This document shows, piece by piece, positions 15,566-23,368 of a stretch of 64,000 nucleotides of DNA. The DNA is from Uruburuella suis (GTDB lineage Bacteria; Pseudomonadota; Gammaproteobacteria; Burkholderiales; Neisseriaceae). Location: NCBI RefSeq assembly GCF_004341385.1, contig NZ_SLXE01000014.1:1-64000 (forward strand), in the 5' to 3' direction. The translations under genes were made by a program, and so were the position numbers. The stretch's first letter is position 1; every line of letters starts with the position of its first letter. The notes under the pieces were generated by a model. That model saw only the letters and a list, made by a program, of their open reading frames with translations, made no database searches and was not told the origin of the DNA.

Positions 15566-16648
15566 ATGAGCCATTTATCCGATATTATCCGCGCCGACAT
15601 CCGCGCCATGAGCGCTTATCAAGTGGCCGCGCTGCCCGAAGGCTTCACTAAGCTCGATGCCATGGAAAGCCCGTATCACCCGTTTGCCCACTCGCCCCAA
15701 TTGCAGGCCGAATGGGCTGCCCGCTTGGCTGAAGCGCCGATTCATCTTTATCCCAATCCTGCCACCAGCGGCCTGCAAGCCGCGCTGCGCCAGGCTTTTG
15801 ATATTCCGGCCGCTGCCGAAATCGCGCTGGGCAACGGCTCGGATGAATTAATCCAACTCATCACCATGCTGGTGGCCAAGCCCGGTGCTGCGGTGCTGGC
15901 GCTGGAGCCGAGCTTTGTGATGTATCGGCACAATGCGCAGGTTTACGGGCTCGATTATATCGGTGTGCCGCTGAACGACGATTTCAGCATGAATCTGCCG
16001 GCCGTGCTTGAGGCCATTGCCGCGCATCGGCCGGCGCTGGTGTTTGTGTCGTATCCCAACAACCCCACCGGCGTGGGCTTTTCGCGCGCCCAAGTGCAGG
16101 CCATTATCAATGCCGCGCCCGGCGTTGTGGTGGTGGACGAAGCCTATGGCGCATTCAGCGGCGACAGCTTTTTGCCGCAAGCGGGGCAGATTGAAAATTT
16201 GGTGCTGATGCGCACCGTGAGCAAAATCGGCTTTGCCGGCATACGCGTGGGCTATGCCGCCGGCTGCGCCGAAATCATCAACGAGCTGGCCAAGATCGTG
16301 CCGCCTTATAATATGAACCAGCTGAGCCTGGCCACCGCCAAATTTGCGCTCGAGCATGCCGATGCCATTGCTGCCACCACCGCCAAGCTCAAAGCCGAGC
16401 GCGAGCGCATGCTGGCGCAATTGCAGCAAATCGCCGCTATTCAAGCTTTTGAGAGCGAAGCCAATTTCATCACCGTGCGCGTGCCCGATGCAGATCAATT
16501 GTTTGACACGCTCAAGCAAAATAAGATTTTAATTAAAAAATTGCACGGCGCGCACCCGCTGCTGGCGCAATGTGTGCGCATCACCATGGGTGCGCCCGGG
16601 CAAAACGATGCCGTGTTGGCGCTGATGCGCGCGCTGTATGAAAAATAA
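15566..16648 (+). CDS. hisC: Histidinol-phosphate aminotransferase HisC
   Basis: PLP-dependent transamination of imidazole acetol phosphate in histidine synthesis. The frame runs back to TTG 15509, but that part translates a DUS. ATG 15566 (MSHLSDIIRADIRAM) gives 360 residues, as usual. The fold-type I landmarks are present: YPNNPTGVGFS, the VVVDEAYGAF segment, and the PLP lysine in RTVSKIGFAGIRVGY. hisB follows after 79 bases, so the two may be cotranscribed. Confidence 0.94.
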   Translation: MSHLSDIIRADIRAMSAYQVAALPEGFTKLDAMESPYHPFAHSPQLQAEWAARLAEAPIHLYPNPATSGLQAALRQAFDIPAAAEIALGNGSDELIQLITMLVAKPGAAVLALEPSFVMYRHNAQVYGLDYIGVPLNDDFSMNLPAVLEAIAAHRPALVFVSYPNNPTGVGFSRAQVQAIINAAPGVVVVDEAYGAFSGDSFLPQAGQIENLVLMRTVSKIGFAGIRVGYAAGCAEIINELAKIVPPYNMNQLSLATAKFALEHADAIAATTAKLKAERERMLAQLQQIAAIQAFESEANFITVRVPDADQLFDTLKQNKILIKKLHGAHPLLAQCVRITMGAPGQNDAVLALMRALYEK

Positions 16649-16727
16649 AGATAAAATGCAAACAAACCTGAGCGTATTTGCGTTTTGCATTTAAGTGATT
16701 GCTTTTATTGATAAAAAAGACCGGATT

Positions 16728-17642
16728 ATGAAAAAAATACAAACCCATCTGCAAAACCTTTATCTGCTGATCGAAGAAGCCGGCTCGCTTGGCGAGCTGG
16801 CCCGCCGCAGCGGCTACGACAACCCTTCCGCGCTGTATCAGCTGAAACACCGCCTGGAAAAACAGGCGCAGGATGAAACCGCCAAAGGGCGCGGCATCCA
16901 ATCGGCCTTGCAGGCCAAGCTAGAAAACGGCATGGGCAAGCCCGCCGGCTGGATGGGCAGAAAGCATCTGTCTAAAGAAGAAAAGGCCGAAAAAGCGGAA
17001 AAAGCCGCTGCCGAGGCCGCGCTGGCCATGGCTGCGGAAGCAGCGCAAACGCGCAGCGCCACCGTGAGCCGCCACACCAGCGAAACCCAAATCACCGTGT
17101 CCATCAATCTGGATGGCACCGGCCAAAGCCGATTCGACACCGGCGTGCCTTTTCTCGAGCACATGCTCGACCAAATCAGCCGCCACAGCCTGATTGATCT
17201 CGACATCACCTGCCGGGGCGATTTGCACATCGACGACCACCACACCGTGGAAGACATCGGCATCACGCTGGGGCAGGCGCTCAAGCAAGCTCTGGGCGAC
17301 AAAGCCGGCATCTGCCGCTACGGCATGAGCTATGTGCCGCTCGATGAAGCCTTGAGCCGCGTGGTGCTCGATTTGTCCGGCCGCCCGGGCTTGGTGTACA
17401 ACCTCGAATTCACCCGCGCCATGATCGGCAAATTCGATGTGGATTTATTCAGCGAATTTTTCCACGGCTTGGTCAACCACAGCATGATGACGCTGCATAT
17501 CGACAACCTGCGCGGCATCAATGCACACCATCAAGCCGAAACCGTGTTTAAAGCGTTTGGCCGCGCGCTGCGCATGGCCGTGGCGCACGATGAGCGCATG
17601 GCCGGTCAAATGCCCTCCACCAAAGGCACGCTCACCGCCTGA
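16728..17642 (+). CDS. hisB: Imidazoleglycerol-phosphate dehydratase HisB with N-terminal extension
   Basis: Dehydrates imidazoleglycerol phosphate. The catalytic domain occupies about residues 105-304, with metal-binding DDHHTVEDIGI and NHSMMTLHIDN and the late NAHHQAETVFKA motif. About 100 residues precede it. They include GSLGELARRSGYDNPSALYQL (residues 20-40), which reads like a small helix-turn-helix, and a Lys/Glu/Ala-rich coiled linker (KEEKAEKAEKAAAEAA). From memory, meningococcal HisB is of similar length (about 305 residues) with a comparable extension, so this is a lineage trait and not an artefact. The start is ATG 16728 rather than the in-frame 16695. Confidence 0.94.
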   Translation: MKKIQTHLQNLYLLIEEAGSLGELARRSGYDNPSALYQLKHRLEKQAQDETAKGRGIQSALQAKLENGMGKPAGWMGRKHLSKEEKAEKAEKAAAEAALAMAAEAAQTRSATVSRHTSETQITVSINLDGTGQSRFDTGVPFLEHMLDQISRHSLIDLDITCRGDLHIDDHHTVEDIGITLGQALKQALGDKAGICRYGMSYVPLDEALSRVVLDLSGRPGLVYNLEFTRAMIGKFDVDLFSEFFHGLVNHSMMTLHIDNLRGINAHHQAETVFKAFGRALRMAVAHDERMAGQMPSTKGTLTA

Positions 17643-17660
17643 TGCAGCTTGCTGTTTATA

Positions 17661-17698
17661 TCAGGCCGTCTGAAAGTGCAGGGTTTCAGACGGCCTGA
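17661..17698 (+). terminator. DUS inverted-pair terminator after hisB
   Basis: TCAGGCCGTCTGAAA and TTTCAGACGGCCTGA form a 15-bp stem 18 bases after the stop. Confidence 0.75.
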
Positions 17699-17750
17699 TT
17701 GGCTTTATGCTCGAATGATGTCGGCATTCAGGCATCGGTTAAATCTTGCT

Positions 17751-17782
17751 AAAGGCCGTCTGAAAGCTTTCAGACGGCCTTT
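17751..17782. terminator. Second DUS hairpin before the 17852 gene
   Basis: AAAGGCCGTCTGAAAG is followed directly by its reverse complement and T5. The 32-bp palindrome gives a second terminator-like structure in the same gap. Confidence 0.65.
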
Positions 17783-17851
17783 TTCTTGTTATGATAAAAA
17801 CACTTGAGCCTTGCCGCTCATTCACACAATAACTGCCACAAGGAGAAAATC

Positions 17852-18235
17852 ATGAATAAGCCCAACCCCACGCACGCCCAAGTAATGGAATCGCAAGAGT
17901 GCGATGCGGTAATACAAGAGCGCTGCGATGATTACCTGCACCGCGAAGCCGCCCAAGCCGAGCAGGCGCAGGCCGGCAGCGTGGCAGCGGGCGAGCAGGA
18001 TTTCGATGCCATCAAGCCGCAAGTAGAGCTCAACACCGACCAGATTTCCGAATGCCACGAGCCCACCACCGCTGATGAAATGGAAGCGGAAGAGCGCGAA
18101 TTGGTGATTGAAGATTCGGTGGACGATGCCATTACCTATGCGCAAAAGCCCCTGAGCGATGAGGAAATCCGCCGCAAAGCGCTCACCCGTCTCGACCAAA
18201 TCGACCCCAATCCGAAAGACGGCAATCATTGCTGA
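17852..18235 (+). CDS. Acidic protein of unknown function
   Basis: 127 residues starting MNKPNPTHAQVMESQ, chosen because AAGGAGA lies nine bases upstream. The protein is strongly acidic (runs such as DEMEAEERELVIEDSVDD), has no signal peptide or membrane segment, and is predicted cytoplasmic. Glu/Ala-rich stretches suggest helices or disorder. It is bounded by DUS terminators on both sides, so it is monocistronic. I do not recognise a family. Confidence 0.7.
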   Translation: MNKPNPTHAQVMESQECDAVIQERCDDYLHREAAQAEQAQAGSVAAGEQDFDAIKPQVELNTDQISECHEPTTADEMEAEERELVIEDSVDDAITYAQKPLSDEEIRRKALTRLDQIDPNPKDGNHC

Positions 18236-18265
18236 AGCGCGCCGGATAAATGATTATATGTTCAT

Positions 18266-18300
18266 AAAAAGGCCGTCTGAAACATTCAGACGGCCTTTTT
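18266..18300 (+). terminator. DUS inverted-pair terminator after the acidic protein gene
   Basis: AAAAAGGCCGTCTGAA and TTCAGACGGCCTTTTT lie 31 bases after the stop. The following 150 bases are AT-rich and contain the perfect palindrome ATTGTTAACAAT (18355-18366) but no gene. Confidence 0.8.
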
Positions 18301-18445
18301 GGTGATGGGGATTAAGATGAATATTGTTTGCAATGTAGTGAAAAGTAGCTTTTTATTGTTAACAATCAAATCGATAGCGGTAAAATATTCTGATTTTATT
18401 GATTGAATAATATCAGCCACTTATGATTTGAGTGTGTTAATCGGG

Positions 18446-18474
18446 TTGTCAAATAAAATAGGTTAAGCTAGGAT
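18446..18474 (+). promoter_or_regulatory. Sigma-70 promoter for the glutamate/aspartate receptor gene
   Basis: TTGTCA (18446-18451), a 17-bp spacer and TAGGAT (18469-18474), about 80 bases before the 18555 start, in an AT-rich region. Confidence 0.5.
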
Positions 18475-18554
18475 AAATTCCATCAAGGCGGGGCGGCTTT
18501 TTTGCGGCGGCTGCGGGCTTGTGCAGAATAACGACAACAACATAGGAGCAAGAA

Positions 18555-19511
18555 ATGAAATTGACAGCACTCAAACCTTTCAGCCTCGCCTGCTTGGCGG
18601 CATTGAGCTTGGCGGCTTGCGGCGGCGAAGCATCGAAACCGGCCGAAAGCAGCGCATCAGGCGCCGCGCCGGCCGCAGCAGGGCAGGGCACTTTGGAGAA
18701 AATCAAATCGTCGGGCACCATTGTGTTGGGGCACCGTGATTCTTCCATTCCGTTTTCCTACATTGCCGATCAGCCCAATCAACCGGTAGGCTATGCCCAT
18801 GATTTGCAGCTCAAAGTGGTGGAAGCGGTGAAAAAAGAGCTCAACATGCCCGATTTGAAAGTGCGCTACAACTTGGTTACCTCGCAAAACCGCATCCCGC
18901 TGGTGAGCAACGGCACGGTAGATTTGGAATGCGGCTCCACCACCAACAATCTCGAGCGTCAAAAGCAGGTGGATTTTTCCAATGCTTTCTTTGAAATCGG
19001 CACCCGCCTGATGGCCGCCAAAGATGCCGGCATCAACGGCTTTGGCGATTTGAAAGGCAAAACCGTGGTCACCACGGCCGGCACCACTTCCGAGCGTTTG
19101 TTGAAAGAATATAACGACAAAGAAAAGCTCGGCATGAACATTATTTCCGCCAAAGACCACGGCGAAGCCGCGCTGATGCTGTTTAACGGCCGCGCGCAAG
19201 CCTTTATGATGGATGATATTTTACTGGCGGGCGAGCGTGCCAAAACGCCCAACCCCGATAATTGGGTGATTGTGGGCGAGCCGATGTCGTTTGAGCGCTA
19301 CGGCTGCATGGTGCGCAAAGGCGATGCGCCGTTTAAAGCGGTGGTGGATGGTGCGCTGGATGCCACGTTTAAAAACACCGCCGAAATCGATGCGCTGTAT
19401 AAAAAATGGTTTGAAAGCCCGATTCCGCCCAAAGGCGTGAATTTGGCATTTCCGATGTCGGCGCAGGTAAAAGAAATTATCGCCAACCCCACCGATAGAG
19501 CCGCAGAGTAA
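18555..19511 (+). CDS. gltI: Glutamate/aspartate ABC transporter substrate-binding lipoprotein (GltI-like)
   Basis: Receptor of an acidic amino acid importer. The 318-residue protein has a lipobox LAAC at Cys22, so it is an anchored receptor, unlike the soluble E. coli GltI. The mature part closely follows GltI: VLGHRDSSIPFSYI, PVGYAHDLQLKVVEAVKKEL, RIPLVSNGTVDLECGSTTNN and RQKQVDFS. The permease and ATPase genes follow after 385 bases containing a strong terminator, so receptor and transporter levels are probably uncoupled. The substrate is inferred from similarity. Confidence 0.9.
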   Translation: MKLTALKPFSLACLAALSLAACGGEASKPAESSASGAAPAAAGQGTLEKIKSSGTIVLGHRDSSIPFSYIADQPNQPVGYAHDLQLKVVEAVKKELNMPDLKVRYNLVTSQNRIPLVSNGTVDLECGSTTNNLERQKQVDFSNAFFEIGTRLMAAKDAGINGFGDLKGKTVVTTAGTTSERLLKEYNDKEKLGMNIISAKDHGEAALMLFNGRAQAFMMDDILLAGERAKTPNPDNWVIVGEPMSFERYGCMVRKGDAPFKAVVDGALDATFKNTAEIDALYKKWFESPIPPKGVNLAFPMSAQVKEIIANPTDRAAE

Positions 19512-19543
19512 ACATTTCAAACAGCCGGCACATCATGTGGCAA

Positions 19544-19574
19544 AAGGCGGCGGGTTTGAAAAGCCCGCCGCCTT
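19544..19574 (+). terminator. Terminator between gltI and gltJ
   Basis: AAGGCGGCGGG and CCCGCCGCCTT form an 11-bp GC-rich stem with a TTTGAAAAG loop, 32 bases after the gltI stop. Not DUS-based. Confidence 0.75.
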
Positions 19575-19721
19575 CTTTAGATGGCCGGTGCGAGCCGGAT
19601 GGTTTTCAGACGGCCTGAGACTTTTGCAAAACCGGATATCTGTCGCATCCGCGCAGGCAGGTGCCCGGTGCAAAGCAGCGCTTTGCTTGCCTCACACATT
19701 TCTGAAAATAAAAGATTCTCT

Positions 19722-19745
19722 ATAAAATCAAATATTTGATTTTAT
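19722..19745. promoter_or_regulatory. Perfect 24-bp AT palindrome upstream of gltJ
   Basis: ATAAAATCAAAT is immediately followed by its reverse complement. It lies about 150 bases before gltJ. The dyad could bind a dimeric regulator or form a cruciform. No regulator gene is nearby. Confidence 0.45.
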
Positions 19746-19795
19746 GTGTTGATGGTAGCTAGCTGCCCGACAACTGAAGCTGCGCTTCAGGCTGT

Positions 19796-19815
19796 GCTCC
19801 TGCCTACGCAGGAGC
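19796..19815. repeat. 20-bp near-palindromic repeat, copy 2
   Basis: GCTCCTGCCTACGCAGGAGC is the exact reverse complement of the unit at 10687-10706. Preceding it, GAAGCTGCGCTTC forms a small hairpin. Confidence 0.55.
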
Positions 19816-19896
19816 GACGGAAAGGGCGTTTGGTGTATATAAAAGCCAATATTCTGCCGTATCAGGGCAGAATCCAAACAACAGAAGGAACGGAAT

Positions 19897-20640
19897 ATGG
19901 GCTATTCCTGGAACTGGGGCGTGCTGTTTGACAGCACCGGCATCGGCAACGAAACCTATTTGAGCTGGATGCTCTCGGGCCTCGGCTGGCTGTTTTTAAT
20001 CGGCGGCATCGCTTGGCTTATCGCGCTCACGCTGGGCACGGTGTTGGGCATTATGCGTACGCTGCCCAATAAGCCGCTGCAAACCATCGCTTCGGCCTAT
20101 GTGAGCCTGTTTCGCAACGTGCCTTTGCTGGTGCAGCTTTTTATCTGGTATTACGTGGTGCCGGGCTTTTTTCCCGAAGGCTTGCGCCAATGGTGGTATT
20201 TCGGCCTTGCGCCCAACACCTCGGCCATGCTCTCGGCCAGCGTGGGCTTGGGGCTTTTCACCGCCGCGCGCATTGCCGAGCAGGTGCGCACCGGCATTCA
20301 GTCGCTGCCGCAGGGGCAGAGCCACGCCGCTTATGCGCTGGGATTCAGCACTGCTCAAGTTTACCGGCAAGTGCTGCTGCCGCAGGCTTTCCGGGTGATT
20401 TTGCCGCCCATGAGCTCGGAATTGACCAACTGCTTTAAAAACGCCTCGGTGGCATCGCTGGTGGGCGTTGCCGAATTAATCAGCCAAACCAAAACCATTG
20501 CCGAATACACGCAAAACAATTTTGAAATCTACACCTATGCCACGCTGATTTATTTGGTGATTAATTTGGTTTTGATTATGTTAATGAATTTTCTCGAGCG
20601 CAAATACAGAGTGCCGGGCTTGATGGCGGAGGGCAAATAA
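19897..20640 (+). CDS. gltJ: Glutamate/aspartate ABC transporter permease (GltJ-like)
   Basis: Inner-membrane permease of the acidic amino acid importer, 247 residues. Begins MGYSWNWGVLFDSTG, the characteristic GltJ start. Hydrophobic segments appear near residues 28-50, 65-85, 105-125 and 205-230. The EAA loop is HAAYALGFSTAQVYRQVLLP near residues 145-165. AGAAGGAACGGA provides a ribosome-binding site. gltK starts one base after the stop, so they are translationally coupled. Confidence 0.9.
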   Translation: MGYSWNWGVLFDSTGIGNETYLSWMLSGLGWLFLIGGIAWLIALTLGTVLGIMRTLPNKPLQTIASAYVSLFRNVPLLVQLFIWYYVVPGFFPEGLRQWWYFGLAPNTSAMLSASVGLGLFTAARIAEQVRTGIQSLPQGQSHAAYALGFSTAQVYRQVLLPQAFRVILPPMSSELTNCFKNASVASLVGVAELISQTKTIAEYTQNNFEIYTYATLIYLVINLVLIMLMNFLERKYRVPGLMAEGK

Positions 20641-20641
20641 G

Positions 20642-21316
20642 ATGGCTTTCGGAATTGCAGAATTGCAGGCGGCATCGCCCGGCCTTTTGGCCGGCATCAC
20701 CACCACGCTGGAAATCGTGGCGATTGCTGTGGCCGGCGGCATGGTCATCGGCACGCTGCTGGCGCTGGCGCGTTTATCGCCTTTTAAAATCTTGTCGCTG
20801 CCGGCCAAGCTTTATGTGAATTTTTTCCGCTCGGTGCCTTTGCTTTTGGTGCTGATCTGGTTTTACTTCGCCGTGCCGATGATGTACAACTGGGCCACCG
20901 GGCGCTATCTCACCATCAACGTGGCTTTTGCTTCGTGCGCGGTGGCGTTTATGGTGTTTGAGGCGGCTTATTTTGCCGAAGTGGTGCGCGCGGGCATACA
21001 GTCGATTTCCAAAGGGCAGGTGAATGCGGCCAAAGCACTGGGCATGACTTACAGCCAAACCATGCGGCTCGTGATTCTGCCGCAGGCTTTCCGCAAAATG
21101 CTGCCGCTGATTTTGCAGCAGAGCATTATTCTGTTTCAAGATACCACGCTAGTGTTTGCTATCGGCTTGGTGGATTTCTTCCGCGCCTCTTATGTGCGCG
21201 GCGATTTGATGGGCATGCTCACGCCGTATATTCTGTTTGCCGGTGCGGTGTATTTTGCGGTGAGCGCGATTGCCACTTTTGGTGTGAAACGTTTGCAAAA
21301 AAGATTGCGGGTGTAA
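20642..21316 (+). CDS. gltK: Glutamate/aspartate ABC transporter permease (GltK-like)
   Basis: Second permease subunit, 224 residues, starting one base after gltJ. Membrane segments lie near residues 12-42, 58-80, 95-115 and 180-212. The EAA loop reads NAAKALGMTYSQTMRLVILP near residues 128-148. The sequence FFRSVPLLLVLIWFYFAVP is the conserved periplasmic-facing segment of His/Glu-type permeases. It forms a heterodimer with GltJ. Confidence 0.9.
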   Translation: MAFGIAELQAASPGLLAGITTTLEIVAIAVAGGMVIGTLLALARLSPFKILSLPAKLYVNFFRSVPLLLVLIWFYFAVPMMYNWATGRYLTINVAFASCAVAFMVFEAAYFAEVVRAGIQSISKGQVNAAKALGMTYSQTMRLVILPQAFRKMLPLILQQSIILFQDTTLVFAIGLVDFFRASYVRGDLMGMLTPYILFAGAVYFAVSAIATFGVKRLQKRLRV

Positions 21317-21318
21317 AA

Positions 21319-22047
21319 ATGATTGAAATCAACAATGTGAATAAATGGTATGGCGATTTTCAGGTGCTCACCGATTGCAGCACCCGCATTGCCAAAGGCG
21401 ATGTGGTGGTGGTGTGCGGCCCTTCGGGCAGCGGCAAATCCACGCTGATTAAATGTGTAAACGGGTTGGAGCCTTTCCAAAAAGGCGAAATCGTGATCGA
21501 CGGCACGTCGGTGGGGCATCCGCAAACCGATTTACCCAAGCTGCGCAGCCGCGTGGGCATGGTGTTTCAGCATTTCGAGCTGTTTCCGCATCTGAGCATC
21601 ACCGACAACCTCACCGTGGCGCAAATTAAGGTGCTTGGCCGCAGCAAGCAAGAAGCGCTTAAAAAAGGGCTGGCCTATCTCGACCGCGTGGGCTTGAGCG
21701 CGCAGGCGCACAAATATCCGGCCGAATTGTCAGGCGGCCAGCAGCAGCGGGTGGCGATTGCGCGTGCGCTGGCCATGGATCCGGTGGCTATGCTGTTTGA
21801 CGAGCCCACTTCCGCGCTTGATCCGGAAATGATTCAGGAAGTGCTCGATGTGATGGTGGGCTTGGCTAAAGAGGGCATGACCATGATGTGTGTTACCCAC
21901 GAAATGGGCTTTGCCAAGCAAGTGGCCAATAAAGTGGTGTTTATGGATGCCGGCCAGATTGTGGAAGATTGCAGCACTGAAGAATTCTTCGGCAGCCCGC
22001 GCAGCGAGCGGGCGCAGCAATTTTTGTCGAAAATTTTGAACCATTAA
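21319..22047 (+). CDS. gltL: Glutamate/aspartate ABC transporter ATP-binding protein (GltL-like)
   Basis: Cytoplasmic ATPase of the importer, 242 residues, two bases after gltK. Walker A is GPSGSGKST near residue 35, signature LSGGQQQR near 137, Walker B PVAMLFDEPTSALD and H-loop CVTHE. The Q-loop area VGMVFQHFELFPHLSI is typical of polar amino acid ATPases (GlnQ/GltL). Confidence 0.93.
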   Translation: MIEINNVNKWYGDFQVLTDCSTRIAKGDVVVVCGPSGSGKSTLIKCVNGLEPFQKGEIVIDGTSVGHPQTDLPKLRSRVGMVFQHFELFPHLSITDNLTVAQIKVLGRSKQEALKKGLAYLDRVGLSAQAHKYPAELSGGQQQRVAIARALAMDPVAMLFDEPTSALDPEMIQEVLDVMVGLAKEGMTMMCVTHEMGFAKQVANKVVFMDAGQIVEDCSTEEFFGSPRSERAQQFLSKILNH

Positions 22048-22102
22048 ATCGAAAAGGAGGCGGCCGAAGAATCGGCGCTTTCTTCAGGAAACACTTGGCA
22101 AT

Positions 22103-22142
22103 CAGGCCGTCTGAAACATACAATCGCTTTTCAGACGGCCTG
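22103..22142 (+). terminator. DUS inverted-pair terminator after gltL
   Basis: CAGGCCGTCTGAAA and TTTCAGACGGCCTG are separated by about 12 bases. It closes the gltJKL operon. Confidence 0.7.
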
Positions 22143-22165
22143 CCGGTTTTCGCAGGCTGCATCTA

Positions 22166-22269
22166 ATACCCATTCAAAAAAGTAAGCTAACAAGGCGGCG
22201 AGCCGAAGACAGTACAGATAGTATGGCAAGGCGAGACAACGAAGTTAGGTTATTTTTTGGGATTGGTAT
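22166..22269. repeat. Hybrid element: family-1 ends around a Correia-like core (104 bp)
   Basis: The ends ATACCCATTCAAAAAA and TTTTTTGGGATTGGTAT match family 1. The interior has ACAAGGCGGCGAGCCGAAGAC, then AGTACAGATAGTATGGCAAG, then GCGAGACAACG. It closely resembles the core of neisserial Correia elements but lacks their TATAGTGGATTAA ends. It lies 20 bases before the 22289 gene, where it could affect expression. Confidence 0.7.
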
Positions 22270-22288
22270 AACACTATGAAAGGCCACG

Positions 22289-22711
22289 ATGTTTATCACC
22301 TTGCTGTTGGTTACATTTGTGCTGGCGCTGGCGGTGTCGGCCTTAGTGGCGCGTTTGTTTGCGCAGCCGCTGCACAATATCCTCACCCGCATTATCGACG
22401 ACCCCATCAGCGAAGCCTGGGTGCGCTATATGAAGTTTGCCATTTTGGTGGTGGGCGTGTCGGCCGGCGTGCGTATCGGCGAGCTGGAAAAATACATCAC
22501 GCCGTGGCGCTGGGATGAAAAAGCCCAAATCGTGCCGCTTACCGGCGAGCGCTGGGTGCTCGAAGTGTATCGCACCATTATCGAATCGCTGCAAGGCATC
22601 GCTTGGATGCTGCTGGTGTTTTTCGTGGTGGCGCTGATGGCTTATGTGGTGGTGCGCTTGGGCGAGCTCAAACGCCGCCGTGCGGATACGCAAAATCAAA
22701 CCCTTAACTGA
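22289..22711 (+). CDS. Membrane protein of unknown function, 140 residues
   Basis: Begins MFITLLLVTFVLALAVSALV. Three hydrophobic segments are visible near residues 2-24, 48-64 and 100-122. Between the last two lies a soluble stretch with WRWDEKAQIVPLTGERWVLEV. The C-terminus is basic (LGELKRRR), suggesting a cytoplasmic end. No family recognised. It is followed seven bases later by another small membrane protein gene. Confidence 0.7.
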   Translation: MFITLLLVTFVLALAVSALVARLFAQPLHNILTRIIDDPISEAWVRYMKFAILVVGVSAGVRIGELEKYITPWRWDEKAQIVPLTGERWVLEVYRTIIESLQGIAWMLLVFFVVALMAYVVVRLGELKRRRADTQNQTLN

Positions 22712-22718
22712 ACCGATT

Positions 22719-23024
22719 ATGTTGCCTAGTGTGTTGTTGTTGATTTTTGGAAAATTGCAGGATTATGTGGGCCGCAACGGCCCGGTTTGGCCGTGGGCGC
22801 TATCCTACGGCTTGTGTTTGGGCGTGGCGGGCTTTGTGGTGGTGGGCGGCGAGATGTCGCCGATTGCCGCAGCCGCTTTCGGCTTTTATTGTTGGGCTTA
22901 TCTGGTGCTGCTGCGCCAATGGCGCAGCGAGCGGGTCCGCTGGCTCTCGCTTTATTGGTTTGGCGCTTTGTTGCCGCTGGTGATTGTGTTGGTGTCGTTT
23001 TCGGTGATGCAGCGCAGCCTGTAG
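22719..23024 (+). CDS. Small membrane protein of unknown function, 101 residues
   Basis: ATG 22719 (MLPSVLLLIFGKLQDYVG) is preferred to the upstream in-frame start at 22644, which overlaps the preceding gene. Three to four hydrophobic stretches fill most of the protein. Its stop codon TAG overlaps the first base of the repeat element at 23024. It is probably cotranscribed with the 22289 gene. No family recognised. Confidence 0.65.
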   Translation: MLPSVLLLIFGKLQDYVGRNGPVWPWALSYGLCLGVAGFVVVGGEMSPIAAAAFGFYCWAYLVLLRQWRSERVRWLSLYWFGALLPLVIVLVSFSVMQRSL

Positions 23025-23184
23025 GGTATCCTGACATTTCGATTTATGGGTGTATTTCGTCCCTGAAAACGCATCTGCTGCGTTAAAAAGCCTCGCAAGG
23101 TGTCCAACCTTGCTGCGTTTTTTGCCTTGCATCTGCATTTGCAGGAACAAAATCCTCCTCATAAACGAAATGTCAGGATACCCC
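23024..23184. repeat. Small element, family 2 core with different ends (type B, 161 bp)
   Basis: The perfect 18-bp ends GGGTATCCTGACATTTCG and CGAAATGTCAGGATACCC differ from the family-2 ends. The interior (CTGCTGCGTT, CTCGCAAGGTGTCCAACCTT, GCTGCG, TTTTGCCTTGCA) matches the core of the elements at 15130 and 23186. It is adjacent to the latter, with one base between them. Confidence 0.75.
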
Positions 23185-23185
23185 A

Positions 23186-23344
23186 GGGTCTGTTCACAAT
23201 TCATCTCGTGGCAATCTTTTGGCTCAAAAACGCGCCTGCTGCGTTGAAAATGCTCGCAAGGTGTTCAACCTTGCTGTGCTTTTCGCCTTGCAGCCACGCT
23301 TTTGCGCTCAAAATCTTACGCACGGGTGAAATGTGAACAGCCCC
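23186..23344. repeat. Small element, family 2 (IS5-like ends), copy 3
   Basis: 159 bp, GGGTCTGTTCACAATTCATC to GTGAACAGCCCC. Nearly identical to 15130-15288 over the full length. The right end lies 24 bases before hisH, so it occupies most of the hisH leader. Confidence 0.8.
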
Positions 23345-23368
23345 TAACGCAGAAAAAAGGAAAATCGC

